64,000 nt of DNA from Ascidiaceihabitans sp029251465 (GTDB lineage: Bacteria > Pseudomonadota > Alphaproteobacteria > Rhodobacterales > Rhodobacteraceae), in assembly GCF_042932805.1 (NCBI RefSeq), contig NZ_CP170633.1:3100001-3164000 (forward strand), in the 5' to 3' direction. Of the stretch, positions 27,074 to 35,576 are shown one piece after another (position 1 is the stretch's first letter; each line of letters begins with the position of its first letter). Made by a program: the position numbers and the translations under genes. A model generated the notes under the pieces. The model did no database searches. It saw only the letters and a program-made list of their open reading frames with translations, and was not told the origin of the DNA.

Positions 27074-28462
27074 CTAGCGGCGCTGAAATGCGGGAGAGGC
27101 CAAGATCAAGCCAATTGCTTCGGTTTTGCTTTCTGCGGCACCAGCGGCAAATCGCACGGGTTCGCTGGCAAAACTGCCAAGCGCTGTGTCTACAAAACCG
27201 CGCGGATCGGGCAGATCAGGTTGCAGGATTTCCGGCGCGCCCATCGCCCAGCGCACCCGACCGGACAAGCCCTGCGGCGTGATCCATTGCGCGTCGTCTT
27301 CGGGCCAGCCGTCTGGACCATTTGGCTGTTGCCAGTTTTGACCCATCATCGCCATCGGCACCATGATCGCGTTTTTCATCGCCTTTTCATCCAACGCCTC
27401 GATCGGACCACGCGGGATCGCCAAAGCCCGGCAGGCAGAGCCCACAAAATCGACGGGAAATTTGAAATTCATCGCATCGCGCTGCCATGCTGCGGGGTGT
27501 TCCAGCATCGCTGTGTAGACGGCCATCAGCTGCCCGTCGGTTTTGGTAAACGCGTCGCTCATGTGCGCAATCAGGCCCGCATCCGGCGTGTCGGACACAA
27601 AGTGAACGGCCAATTTCGTCGCAATATGGCTGGCGGTTGCGGGGTGAACCGACAAATCCTCAAGCGCTGCGAGCACCGGTTTTACGTTCGCGACATCATC
27701 GTATTCAACGCCCAAAACCGTTTCCGTCCCCGGTTCGGCATAGTCTTTGCGAAACTTGAAACCGACCTTTGACTGGAACGACAGGCCGGTGAACAATTCC
27801 GCCAACTGGCGCACGTCTTCTTGGGTGTAGGGGCCGCCCACGCCCAGCGTGTGCAGTTCGAGAACCTCACGCGCGAGGTTTTCATTCAGGCCAGCGTTTT
27901 TGCCATTTTTCTTGATTGCCCGGATCGAGTTCGGCCCAATCGCCTGGGATTGATCGAGGTAGTGCAACATCAGCGGGTGCAGCACCGCCGCCTTGACCAA
28001 ATCCGCAAATCGCAGGGTCAGGTTCGGGCGCATCGTTTCCTCGATGTAGGGACCCGTTGCGCGCCGGATCAGGCCGCGTTTGCCGTGGGCGGTAAAATGG
28101 TCGCCCCAGAAAAATGCGAGCCGCTCAAAGAAACCGCTGGTCGTGTAGGTGCGCCGCAACATCGATTGGCCCAGCCATTTCGCTTTGTCTTCGCGGGCAA
28201 TCCGGTTCAGCACTTTGCGTTGTTTGCGCGCTTCTGCCGCCAGTTCGGTACCACGATTGTTCCGCCGAACTTTGCGCCACTCTTCGATCTTGACCATCCG
28301 CGCGCGAAAGATGTCAAAATGTTCGATCGGGAATTGCTGCGCGATAGCGTCTTGGGACGTCAGCCCGTCCAGCATCGCATCAATCGAGTCCACGCCCCCG
28401 ACGACAGGTGACAAGCCGCACCCAAAGCGGATTTCGGCAAATTCTGAGTCAAACGTGGGCAC
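27074..28462 (-). CDS. DUF1800 family protein
   Basis: A 462-residue protein containing the DUF1800 core: FWGDHFTAHGKRG, YLDQSQAIGPNSI, NENLAREVLELHTLGVGGPYTQEDVRQLA and the C-terminal SPAFQRR. No enzymatic role is established. No clear signal peptide is seen; it may travel with the Tat-exported DUF1501 partner encoded next. The start at 28462 follows a gap of about 120 bases with a strong hairpin after aspS. Confidence 0.87.
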   Translation of the reverse strand: MPTFDSEFAEIRFGCGLSPVVGGVDSIDAMLDGLTSQDAIAQQFPIEHFDIFRARMVKIEEWRKVRRNNRGTELAAEARKQRKVLNRIAREDKAKWLGQSMLRRTYTTSGFFERLAFFWGDHFTAHGKRGLIRRATGPYIEETMRPNLTLRFADLVKAAVLHPLMLHYLDQSQAIGPNSIRAIKKNGKNAGLNENLAREVLELHTLGVGGPYTQEDVRQLAELFTGLSFQSKVGFKFRKDYAEPGTETVLGVEYDDVANVKPVLAALEDLSVHPATASHIATKLAVHFVSDTPDAGLIAHMSDAFTKTDGQLMAVYTAMLEHPAAWQRDAMNFKFPVDFVGSACRALAIPRGPIEALDEKAMKNAIMVPMAMMGQNWQQPNGPDGWPEDDAQWITPQGLSGRVRWAMGAPEILQPDLPDPRGFVDTALGSFASEPVRFAAGAAESKTEAIGLILASPAFQRR

Positions 28463-28503
28463 GCAGGCGGGTTCCTTTCGCTGGATCTTGCGCTTTATAT
28501 AGC

Positions 28504-28538
28504 AAGAAGCGGCTAGGTTTTCACCTACGCCGCTTCTT
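28504..28538 (-). terminator. Long hairpin between aspS and the DUF1800 gene
   Basis: AAGAAGCGGC (28504-28513) pairs with GCCGCTTCTT (28529-28538); TAGGT/ACCTA extends the stem inward with a single bulged base, leaving the loop TTTC. It lies 43 bases past the aspS stop on the minus strand. The minus-strand continuation is GCTATATAAAG, not a U-tract, so it could end aspS transcription weakly or stabilise a 3' end. Confidence 0.55.
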
Positions 28539-28580
28539 AATTTACGTCACATTGGCGTCGTTCCGCCGTTTTATTTGCAA

Positions 28581-30431
28581 TTAGTCTTGTGGGATGACCC
28601 GCAGGCCCAATTCCATCAACTGATCGCTCAGCGGCTCGGACGGCGCGGACATCATCAAGTCTTCGGCCCGTTGGTTCATCGGGAACAGGATGACTTCGCG
28701 AATGTTCGCCTCGTCTGCCAGCAGCATCACGATGCGGTCGATCCCGGCCGCACAACCACCGTGGGGCGGGGCACCGTATTGGAACGCGTTAACCATGCCG
28801 CCGAAACGTTTTTCGACTTCGTCTTTGCCGTAGCCTGCAATTTCAAAGGCTTTGAACATGATCTCTGGCTTGTGGTTCCGGATCGCGCCGGACACCAATT
28901 CGTAGCCGTTGCACGCCAGATCATACTGGTAGCCAAGCACGTCCAAAGGGTCGCCTTGCAACGCGTCCATCCCGCCTTGGGGCATTGAAAAGGGGTTGTG
29001 TTCAAAGTCGATTTTGCCGGTTGTTTCGTCTTTTTCGTAGATCGGGAAATCGACGATCCAAGCAAATGCAAAGCGGTTGAGGTCGGTCAATTTCAGTTCT
29101 TCGCCGATGACGTTGCGGGCCCGTCCTGCGACGCCTTCGAACGCTTTTGGCTTGCCGCCAAGGAAGAATGCCGCGTCGCCAAGGCCAAGGCCCAGTTGCA
29201 GACGGATGGCTTCGGTGCGCTCTGGTCCGATGTTTTTGGCCAGTGGGCCTGCCGCTTCCATGCCGCCTTCCACTTCGCCGGATTTCAGTTTGGCTTGGGC
29301 TTCTTTTACGGTGATGCCCAGTTCTTGGGCCACGGCATCTGCCGTTTTTTCGCGCCAGAAAATGTAGCCCATACCGGGCAGACCTTCTTTTTGCGCAAAC
29401 GCGTTCATGCGGTCACAGAATTTGCGCGACCCGCCTGTGGGTGCTGGAATGGCGCGAATTTGGGTGCCGTCTTGTTCCAGCAACTTGGCGAAAATCGCGA
29501 AGCCGGAATCGCGGAAATGATCCGAGACAATTTGCATTTTGATCGGGTTGCGCAGGTCTGGCTTGTCAGAGCCGTACCAAAGGGCCGCGTCTTTGTACGA
29601 AATCTGTTCCCACGTTTGGTCGACTTTGCGACCGCCGCCGAACTCTTCGAACACACCGATCAGCACGGGTTCAATCGTGTCGAAAATGTCTTGCTGCTCA
29701 ACAAAGCTCATCTCGAGGTCGAGCTGGTAGAAATCGGTGGGCGAGCGATCAGCGCGCGGGTCTTCGTCGCGGAAACACGGGGCGATCTGGAAATATTTGT
29801 CAAAACCGGACACCATCAACAGCTGTTTGAATTGCTGCGGTGCTTGCGGCAGCGCGTAGAATTTGCCGGGGTGCAAACGGGAGGGCACCAGGAAATCGCG
29901 CGCACCTTCGGGGGAGGATGCGGTGATAATCGGCGTTTGATATTCGCGGAATTTCTGATCCCACATGCGCTTGCGGATCGACGACACAACGTCAGAGCGC
30001 ATCATCATATTGCGCTGCATTTTCTCGCGACGCAGATCGAGGTAGCGATATTTCAGGCGCGTTTCTTCGGGGTATTCCTGATCGCCAAACACCAGCAACG
30101 GCAGTTCAGCAGAAGACCCCAAAACTTCGATGTCGCGCACGAACACTTCGATTTCGCCGGTCGGGATTTTGGCGTTCACCAGTTCTGCGTCGCGTGCTTT
30201 GACCGTGCCGTCGATGCGGATGCACCATTCCGACCGGATCTTTTCCATGTCTTTGAACACGGGGCTGTCAGGATCGCACAGCAATTGCGTCATGCCGTAG
30301 TGGTCGCGCAAGTCGATGAACAGGATGCCGCCGTGATCGCGGACCCGATGGACCCAGCCAGAAAGACGGACGGGATCGCCCACGTTGGCGGCCGTTAGAT
30401 CGGCGCAAGAATGGCTTCGGTATGCGTGCAT
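28581..30431 (-). CDS. aspS: Aspartate-tRNA ligase
   Basis: Class II aminoacyl-tRNA synthetase, 616 residues from the ATG at 30431 (MHAYRSHSCADLTAANVGD), the bacterial-type length with an N-terminal OB fold (LSGWVHRVRDHGGILFIDLRDHYG region), motif 2 FRDEDPRADRSPTDFYQLD and the C-terminal motif 3 GCAAGIDRIVMLL. A further 34 in-frame upstream codons are probably untranslated. Many alphaproteobacteria use a non-discriminating AspRS with GatCAB to make Asn-tRNA; whether this one does is not clear from the sequence alone. It is divergent from the SDR gene. Confidence 0.96.
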   Translation of the reverse strand: MHAYRSHSCADLTAANVGDPVRLSGWVHRVRDHGGILFIDLRDHYGMTQLLCDPDSPVFKDMEKIRSEWCIRIDGTVKARDAELVNAKIPTGEIEVFVRDIEVLGSSAELPLLVFGDQEYPEETRLKYRYLDLRREKMQRNMMMRSDVVSSIRKRMWDQKFREYQTPIITASSPEGARDFLVPSRLHPGKFYALPQAPQQFKQLLMVSGFDKYFQIAPCFRDEDPRADRSPTDFYQLDLEMSFVEQQDIFDTIEPVLIGVFEEFGGGRKVDQTWEQISYKDAALWYGSDKPDLRNPIKMQIVSDHFRDSGFAIFAKLLEQDGTQIRAIPAPTGGSRKFCDRMNAFAQKEGLPGMGYIFWREKTADAVAQELGITVKEAQAKLKSGEVEGGMEAAGPLAKNIGPERTEAIRLQLGLGLGDAAFFLGGKPKAFEGVAGRARNVIGEELKLTDLNRFAFAWIVDFPIYEKDETTGKIDFEHNPFSMPQGGMDALQGDPLDVLGYQYDLACNGYELVSGAIRNHKPEIMFKAFEIAGYGKDEVEKRFGGMVNAFQYGAPPHGGCAAGIDRIVMLLADEANIREVILFPMNQRAEDLMMSAPSEPLSDQLMELGLRVIPQD

Positions 30432-30627
30432 GGGGCTGGTCCCTTTGTTGGGCGTAAAACTTTGGGCAGATACACCGCTCGGGGGGTGGAAAGTCAAGGG
30501 AACGCAGGCAATGTTCACGCAAATCGGCTGCATTCGTGCCCGTTTACGCCCGTTGATGACTGGGCGTCACGGTTCCCTTTCGCGGAATGCCGGTTAGCAT
30601 GGCGTCAACTTAGGATTAGGAGGCGAT

Positions 30628-31455
30628 ATGGACGTTTCAGGCAAGACTGCATTTGTGACCGGAGGTGCGTCGGGCATCGGGCTTGAGATCGGGCGCGTTC
30701 TGATGGAACAGGGCGCGCAGGTGATGCTTGCGGATCGTGATGCAGACGGGCTGGCGGCGGCCAAGGCGGATCTGGGGAATGTGCAAACCGTGGTGTGCGA
30801 TGTGTCCGATCCCGCGTCGGTTCAGGCGGCCGCTGACGCGACAATCGCAGCCTTTGGCAAGGTGCACATCGTCGTCAACAACGCCGGCGTTTCACTGGCA
30901 GGATCGCCCGGTCGCACGCCGCTGAAAGACTGGCAATGGATCGTCGACATCAATCTGATGGGCGTCGTTTACGGGGTCGAGGTGTTCACGCCGTTGATCC
31001 AGTCACACGGCGAAGGTGGCTATTTCATCAACACCGCGTCGATGTCCGGCCATCTCGCGACGCCGCAGTTGGGGGCGTATACGGCAACCAAATTCGCGGT
31101 TGTCGGCTATTCTGAATCGCTGGCCCAAGATCTCGCACCGCACAACATTGGCGTGTCCGTGTTGTGCCCCGGTTGGGTCAAAACCGACATCAACAAAACC
31201 CACGAAGGGCGCCCATCGGGGCATGACCAAGACGGGACGTTTGCCGACAATCCCGGCATGCAAATGATCTCTGACGCGGTCGAACAAGGGTTGCCACCGC
31301 GCCACGTCGCCGAGTGGACGTTTGAATCGATGCAAGCCAGTCGGTTCTACATTTTCACCCACCCCAGCATGCGCCGCTGGATCCAGAAACGCGCATCACT
31401 GGTCGATGCCGATTACGCGGCGTGTGTGGACGACCCCCGGTTCAAGGATCGCTAG
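30628..31455 (+). CDS. Short-chain dehydrogenase/reductase
   Basis: Classical SDR of 275 residues: TGGASGIG near residues 11-18 binds NAD(P), NNAG near residue 88, the catalytic Ser in TASMSG and the Y-x-x-x-K in AYTATKFAV. ADRDAD after the second strand leaves an acidic residue that would favour NAD over NADP. AGGAGG ribosome site just upstream. Substrate unknown. The gene converges on the GcvT-type oxidoreductase and overlaps its end by 4 bases. Confidence 0.88.
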   Translation: MDVSGKTAFVTGGASGIGLEIGRVLMEQGAQVMLADRDADGLAAAKADLGNVQTVVCDVSDPASVQAAADATIAAFGKVHIVVNNAGVSLAGSPGRTPLKDWQWIVDINLMGVVYGVEVFTPLIQSHGEGGYFINTASMSGHLATPQLGAYTATKFAVVGYSESLAQDLAPHNIGVSVLCPGWVKTDINKTHEGRPSGHDQDGTFADNPGMQMISDAVEQGLPPRHVAEWTFESMQASRFYIFTHPSMRRWIQKRASLVDADYAACVDDPRFKDR

Positions 31456-33872
31456 CTGCGCACCTTCGTGTTTTCGGGGTCATACGGCCCCGAGGCGATG
31501 ACCTGCGCCGCGATGATTTGCCCGATGCAATCCAAGTTGAACGTCGTGCCGATGGTCGCAAAGGCGGGTTCCACAAAGGCGTAGGCGATGTTCATGCCGA
31601 CGCGGTGCCCCCAATCGCCGGACGTCACAGTGCCCACCACGCGGCCGTCGACCATCACGGATGCACCTGGATGCGCGGGCAATTTGTCTGTGTCCAAACG
31701 CAGCGAAATCAGCTGGCGCGTGGGGCCCGCGTCGACCCGTTTGACCAAGGCATCGCGCCCGATAAAATCGCCTTTGTCCATTTTGATGAACCGGTTCAGG
31801 CCTGTCTCGAACGGGTCAAATTCGGTGATCAAATCGGCCTTCCAGTGCAAATACCCTTTTTCCATCCGCATGGATTCGACGGCGCGCGCGCCAAACAGCT
31901 GGAGCCCGTGTTCCTGGCCCGCTGATCGCAGTGCCAGATAGGCGGCATAAAGCTGCGCGTTTGGCACGTGGATTTCATAGGCCAATTCGCCGGAAAAGCT
32001 GACCGACATGACGGTCGCCGGCGCAATGCCGACAAAGCATTCGCGCACTGACAACCAAGGGAATGCCGCCGCGGACCAATCACCGCGGCTGACTGCGCCT
32101 AGCACATCGCGCGCTTTTGGGCCTGCCAAAACAAGGATCGTTTGGTCGTTTGTCAGCGATTTGATCTGCACGTCTTCGTCGGCTTTTAGGTTCGATTGCA
32201 GCCAGTCCATGTCGTGAAATTCGGATGCGGCGGCTGATCCGTACCACGTGCGCGCGTCGTCGATATTTGCCAGCGTTGCCTCGCCCTTGATCATACCGTG
32301 GTGGTTCAAAAGGTAGCCCAAGCCGACCTTGCCGGTTTTGGAATTCACCCGCCCGCAGATCATCCGGTTCAGGAATGAATGACGGTCCGCGCCGGTGATT
32401 TCGAACCGGTTGAACCCGTTGACTTCGGCCAAGCCAACGGCGTTTTGCACGGCTGAAACTTCGGATGCGACGACGTCAAATGCCTCGTTGAAATAGTATC
32501 CGTGAGTTTCGTGGAATTCCGAGGACGGGCGAATGTAGTCGACCCGTTCCCAGCCGTTCACCACGGTGAATTCTGCGCCTTCTGCCGCCATGACCGGCGT
32601 GATCGGAGTCGTCTTTGCAGGTCGTCCGGCGGGGCGGTGTTCGTGGGGGAAATGGAAGCGGAATTCGTTCTGGTAATCCTCGATGGCTTTCAGCGCCGTC
32701 AGTTCGACATTTGCGTGTCCGGTGAACCGGCGCGGGTCGATCACCCACGTGTCGTAGCAGGCCTCGCCGTGCACGATTTGTTGGGCCAGCAGCCAGCCGT
32801 GGCCACCGCCCTCGCCCAAGCCTGCACGCAGTCCGATGATGCAAAACGCGTTGCGTTTGTTCGGGATCGGGCCGACCAAGGGCGCGCCATCAATCGTGTA
32901 GGTGATCGGGCCGTTCACGATAGTGTGGATGCCGGTTTCGGCCAACGCAGGCATGCGGGCAATCGCGCCTTCTAACACGTCTGTCACGCGGTCCAGATCA
33001 TCGGGGCAGAGCGCGTTCACGAATTTCGGGTCGATCCCGTCCATGCCCCAAGTTTTGCAATCCTGTTCGTAGAAACCGACCAGCAAACCGTTCTTTTCCT
33101 GACGGCAATAGTAATCCGAAATCGGGCAGCGCAGCAGTGGCATGCGGTGGTCGGATTGCGCGATTGCGGGGATGTCTTCGGTCAGGAAATATTGGTGTTC
33201 CATCGACATGACGGGGTGGTGCACGCCCATCATCGCGCCGACTTCGTTCACGCGGTAACCGCAGGCGTTCACGACCACATCGCAGTCAATGTCGCCCTTG
33301 GTCGTGTGCACCGTCCACGTGTCATCCTTGTGTTGGGTAAGACCGGTGACGGGCGTGTTGCGGTAGACTTCGGCGCCAGCCTTGCGGGCACGACGGGCCA
33401 AGGCCTGACACAGCTGCGCAGGGTCAATGTCGCCGTCCATCGGATCCCACAAACCACCGATCATGTTGTCGGTGGAAATCAGCGGGTGACGGCGGGCACA
33501 TTCGGCGGCGTCCAGCACTTCGAATTCGACATCCATGCCCCGTGCCATCGATGTGAAATGACGATAGCCATCCATCTGCGCCTCAGTGTTGGCCAACCGG
33601 ATACCGCCGTCGCCGTGGTGGTAGTTGATCGGATAATCCGGATCGTTCGCGAGCTCTTGGTACAGGTTGATCGAATGGGTTTTCAGGCCCACCATCGTTT
33701 GGTTCATGCCAAAGTTTGTGACCTGGGCCGCCGAGTGCCACGTGGTGCCGCTGGTCAGCTCGTCACGTTCGACCAGAACCACGTCGCTCCAACCTTCTTG
33801 TGTCAGGTGATACAGCGTCGAACACCCTGCAATCCCGCCACCAATCACCACTGCTTTTGTCCGCGTCTTCAT
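31452..33872 (-). CDS. FAD-dependent oxidoreductase with GcvT domain, dimethylglycine/sarcosine dehydrogenase-like
   Basis: An 806-residue two-part enzyme. The N-terminal DAO-type half has the FAD motif VVIGGGIAG and TSGTTWHSAAQ, whose His46 corresponds to the residue covalently bound to FAD in dimethylglycine and sarcosine dehydrogenases. The C-terminal half (from about residue 430) is the GcvT/aminomethyltransferase fold that transfers the released one-carbon unit to tetrahydrofolate (FNRFEITGADRHSFLNRM, FSGELAYEIHVP). Expected reaction: oxidative N-demethylation of a methylated glycine or related amine. It is divergent from an MttB-like methyltransferase, supporting a role in methylamine or betaine breakdown. 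Confidence 0.9.
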   Translation of the reverse strand: MKTRTKAVVIGGGIAGCSTLYHLTQEGWSDVVLVERDELTSGTTWHSAAQVTNFGMNQTMVGLKTHSINLYQELANDPDYPINYHHGDGGIRLANTEAQMDGYRHFTSMARGMDVEFEVLDAAECARRHPLISTDNMIGGLWDPMDGDIDPAQLCQALARRARKAGAEVYRNTPVTGLTQHKDDTWTVHTTKGDIDCDVVVNACGYRVNEVGAMMGVHHPVMSMEHQYFLTEDIPAIAQSDHRMPLLRCPISDYYCRQEKNGLLVGFYEQDCKTWGMDGIDPKFVNALCPDDLDRVTDVLEGAIARMPALAETGIHTIVNGPITYTIDGAPLVGPIPNKRNAFCIIGLRAGLGEGGGHGWLLAQQIVHGEACYDTWVIDPRRFTGHANVELTALKAIEDYQNEFRFHFPHEHRPAGRPAKTTPITPVMAAEGAEFTVVNGWERVDYIRPSSEFHETHGYYFNEAFDVVASEVSAVQNAVGLAEVNGFNRFEITGADRHSFLNRMICGRVNSKTGKVGLGYLLNHHGMIKGEATLANIDDARTWYGSAAASEFHDMDWLQSNLKADEDVQIKSLTNDQTILVLAGPKARDVLGAVSRGDWSAAAFPWLSVRECFVGIAPATVMSVSFSGELAYEIHVPNAQLYAAYLALRSAGQEHGLQLFGARAVESMRMEKGYLHWKADLITEFDPFETGLNRFIKMDKGDFIGRDALVKRVDAGPTRQLISLRLDTDKLPAHPGASVMVDGRVVGTVTSGDWGHRVGMNIAYAFVEPAFATIGTTFNLDCIGQIIAAQVIASGPYDPENTKVRS

Positions 33873-33952
33873 TTCGATACCCTAAATTTCGTTGCTTGCC
33901 TTAAAGGCGCAAAGGTCGGTCACATCGTCAATTCGGAAACTATAGATTTCGC

Positions 33953-33962
33953 ATTTGCAAAT
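33953..33962. promoter_or_regulatory. Palindrome in the divergent GcvT/MttB promoter region
   Basis: ATTTGCAAAT is a perfect 10-base palindrome in the 182-base AT-rich region between the divergently read oxidoreductase and methyltransferase genes. Short palindromes occur by chance in AT-rich DNA; I list it because the position suits a shared operator. Confidence 0.25.
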
Positions 33963-34054
33963 AGACGATTTGGCTTTGCTTGGATCAAACACGGGGGCTG
34001 GCGCGAAAATTCACGATGGGCCTATGGTCAAGCGAACGTCGAAAAGGGCCGCGA

Positions 34055-35572
34055 ATGACCGATACTCCGAAACGTGCAGGACGGCGTGCGCGCCACGCAT
34101 CACGTGCGGCCGGGCCTGATGTGAACCCCTGTCCGCCGGGGGCTGCGGGTGGTCAGTACAAGCCGCTGCGCGAGGGCGAAATTCAGGCGATCTACGACAC
34201 CGCATTGCGGCTACTGGCCGAATTGGGCATGGGCGAAGTGCCCGAAAGGCTGACAAAGATTTTCCTGCAAAACGGCGCGGGTTTGCGTGACGACGGGCGT
34301 ATCACATTTCCGAACGCATTGGTCGAAGACGCCATTGCGCGCGCCCCCAAGACCTTTGTTTTGCACGGGCGGGATGAGGATCGTTCGATCGAAGTGGGCG
34401 GCGACAAAGTCTATTTCGGAACCGGCGGTGCTGCGGTCCAGACGCTGGACATCGACAGCGGTTTGTACCGATCCTCTACCTTGCAAGACCTGCATGATTT
34501 CACCCGATTGCAGGACCGGTTGGACAACGTCAGCTGGTTCACACGCTGCTGCATCGCCACAGATTTGCCGGACGTTTTGGATCTGGATGTGAACACCTCC
34601 TACGCCTTGATGCGCAACACCACGAAACCCGTCGCGACGGCGTTTACCGTGCCTGAAAACGTGGCACCCATCGTAAAAATGTTCGACATCGCGGCAGGTG
34701 GTGACGGTGAATTTGCCAAGCGCCCCTTCGTTAAGGCGCACATCAGCCCGGTGATTTCACCCCTGCGCTACGGCGAAGACGCGGTGGACACCGTGTTCGA
34801 ATGTCTGGCCCACAACATACCCGTGTCGTGCATCACGGCGGCGCAATCGGGGGCCACGGCCCCTGCGACTTTGGCCGGTTTCCTTGCCCAATCGCTGGCT
34901 GAAACGCTGGCCAGTCTGGTGATGGTGCACGTGATCAAACCGGGGCATCCGATGGTGTTTTCGAACTGGCCTTTGGTGATCGATTTGCGCACCGGCGCTT
35001 TTGCCGGTGGTGGCGGTGAAATTGCCGTTTTGAATGCAGCGTCGGCGCAGGTGTCAAACTGGCTTGGCCTGCCCTCGGGGGTGGCGGCGTCGATGACCGA
35101 TGCCAAGGCGTTGGATGCCCAGTACGGCGCGGAAAAAGCAATGACATCACTGGCGGCAGCACTGGGCGGCGGCAATCTGATTTACGAAAGTTCAGGCATG
35201 ACGGCGGCCCTGTTGGGCGCAAGTTTCGAAGGCTTTGTGTTGGACAATGAAATGCACGGCCACACCTACCGCATCCTGCGCGGCATCGAGGTAAACGAGG
35301 CCAACTTGGGCTTTGATGCGATCTGCGAAGCGGTGCTGGGCGACGGTCATTTCTTGGGCGGTGCGCACACGATGGCCGCAATGGAGCGCGACTATTTTTA
35401 CCCGCCAATTGCCGACCGCGAAAACCCGAAAACCTGGGAAGACGCGGGCGGATTGGATGCGTGGGCGCGTGCAAAAATCACAGCCAAATCGATACTGGCA
35501 GAGCATCATCCGACCTATTTGACGGACGATCAAGATGCCGCGATCAGGCAACAATTTAGCATTCTCAGCTAA
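34055..35572 (+). CDS. Trimethylamine methyltransferase (MttB) superfamily protein, non-pyrrolysine
   Basis: A 505-residue TIM-barrel methyltransferase of the MttB superfamily, with GGQYKPLREGEIQAIYD near the N-terminus, YFGTGGAAVQTLDIDSG, and SSGMTAALLGASFEGFVLDNEM near the C-terminus. Archaeal MttB uses an in-frame UAG-encoded pyrrolysine; this frame has no internal UAG, so it belongs with the non-Pyl enzymes, of which MtgB demethylates glycine betaine onto a corrinoid protein. No corrinoid protein is in the window, so the methyl acceptor is unknown. The ATG at 34055 begins a basic Arg/His-rich leader; an earlier in-frame ATG at 33980 is inside the likely promoter. Confidence 0.85.
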   Translation: MTDTPKRAGRRARHASRAAGPDVNPCPPGAAGGQYKPLREGEIQAIYDTALRLLAELGMGEVPERLTKIFLQNGAGLRDDGRITFPNALVEDAIARAPKTFVLHGRDEDRSIEVGGDKVYFGTGGAAVQTLDIDSGLYRSSTLQDLHDFTRLQDRLDNVSWFTRCCIATDLPDVLDLDVNTSYALMRNTTKPVATAFTVPENVAPIVKMFDIAAGGDGEFAKRPFVKAHISPVISPLRYGEDAVDTVFECLAHNIPVSCITAAQSGATAPATLAGFLAQSLAETLASLVMVHVIKPGHPMVFSNWPLVIDLRTGAFAGGGGEIAVLNAASAQVSNWLGLPSGVAASMTDAKALDAQYGAEKAMTSLAAALGGGNLIYESSGMTAALLGASFEGFVLDNEMHGHTYRILRGIEVNEANLGFDAICEAVLGDGHFLGGAHTMAAMERDYFYPPIADRENPKTWEDAGGLDAWARAKITAKSILAEHHPTYLTDDQDAAIRQQFSILS

Positions 35573-35576
35573 TTGC

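Noticed and set aside
28998..30398. Long open frame (466 codons) on the plus strand opposite aspS
   Set aside because: It is fully antisense to a well-conserved synthetase gene and has His/Gln/Phe-rich composition typical of a complementary-strand shadow.
34055..35572. Pyrrolysine-encoding MttB
   Set aside because: The frame contains no internal UAG, so the archaeal-type pyrrolysine enzyme is excluded.
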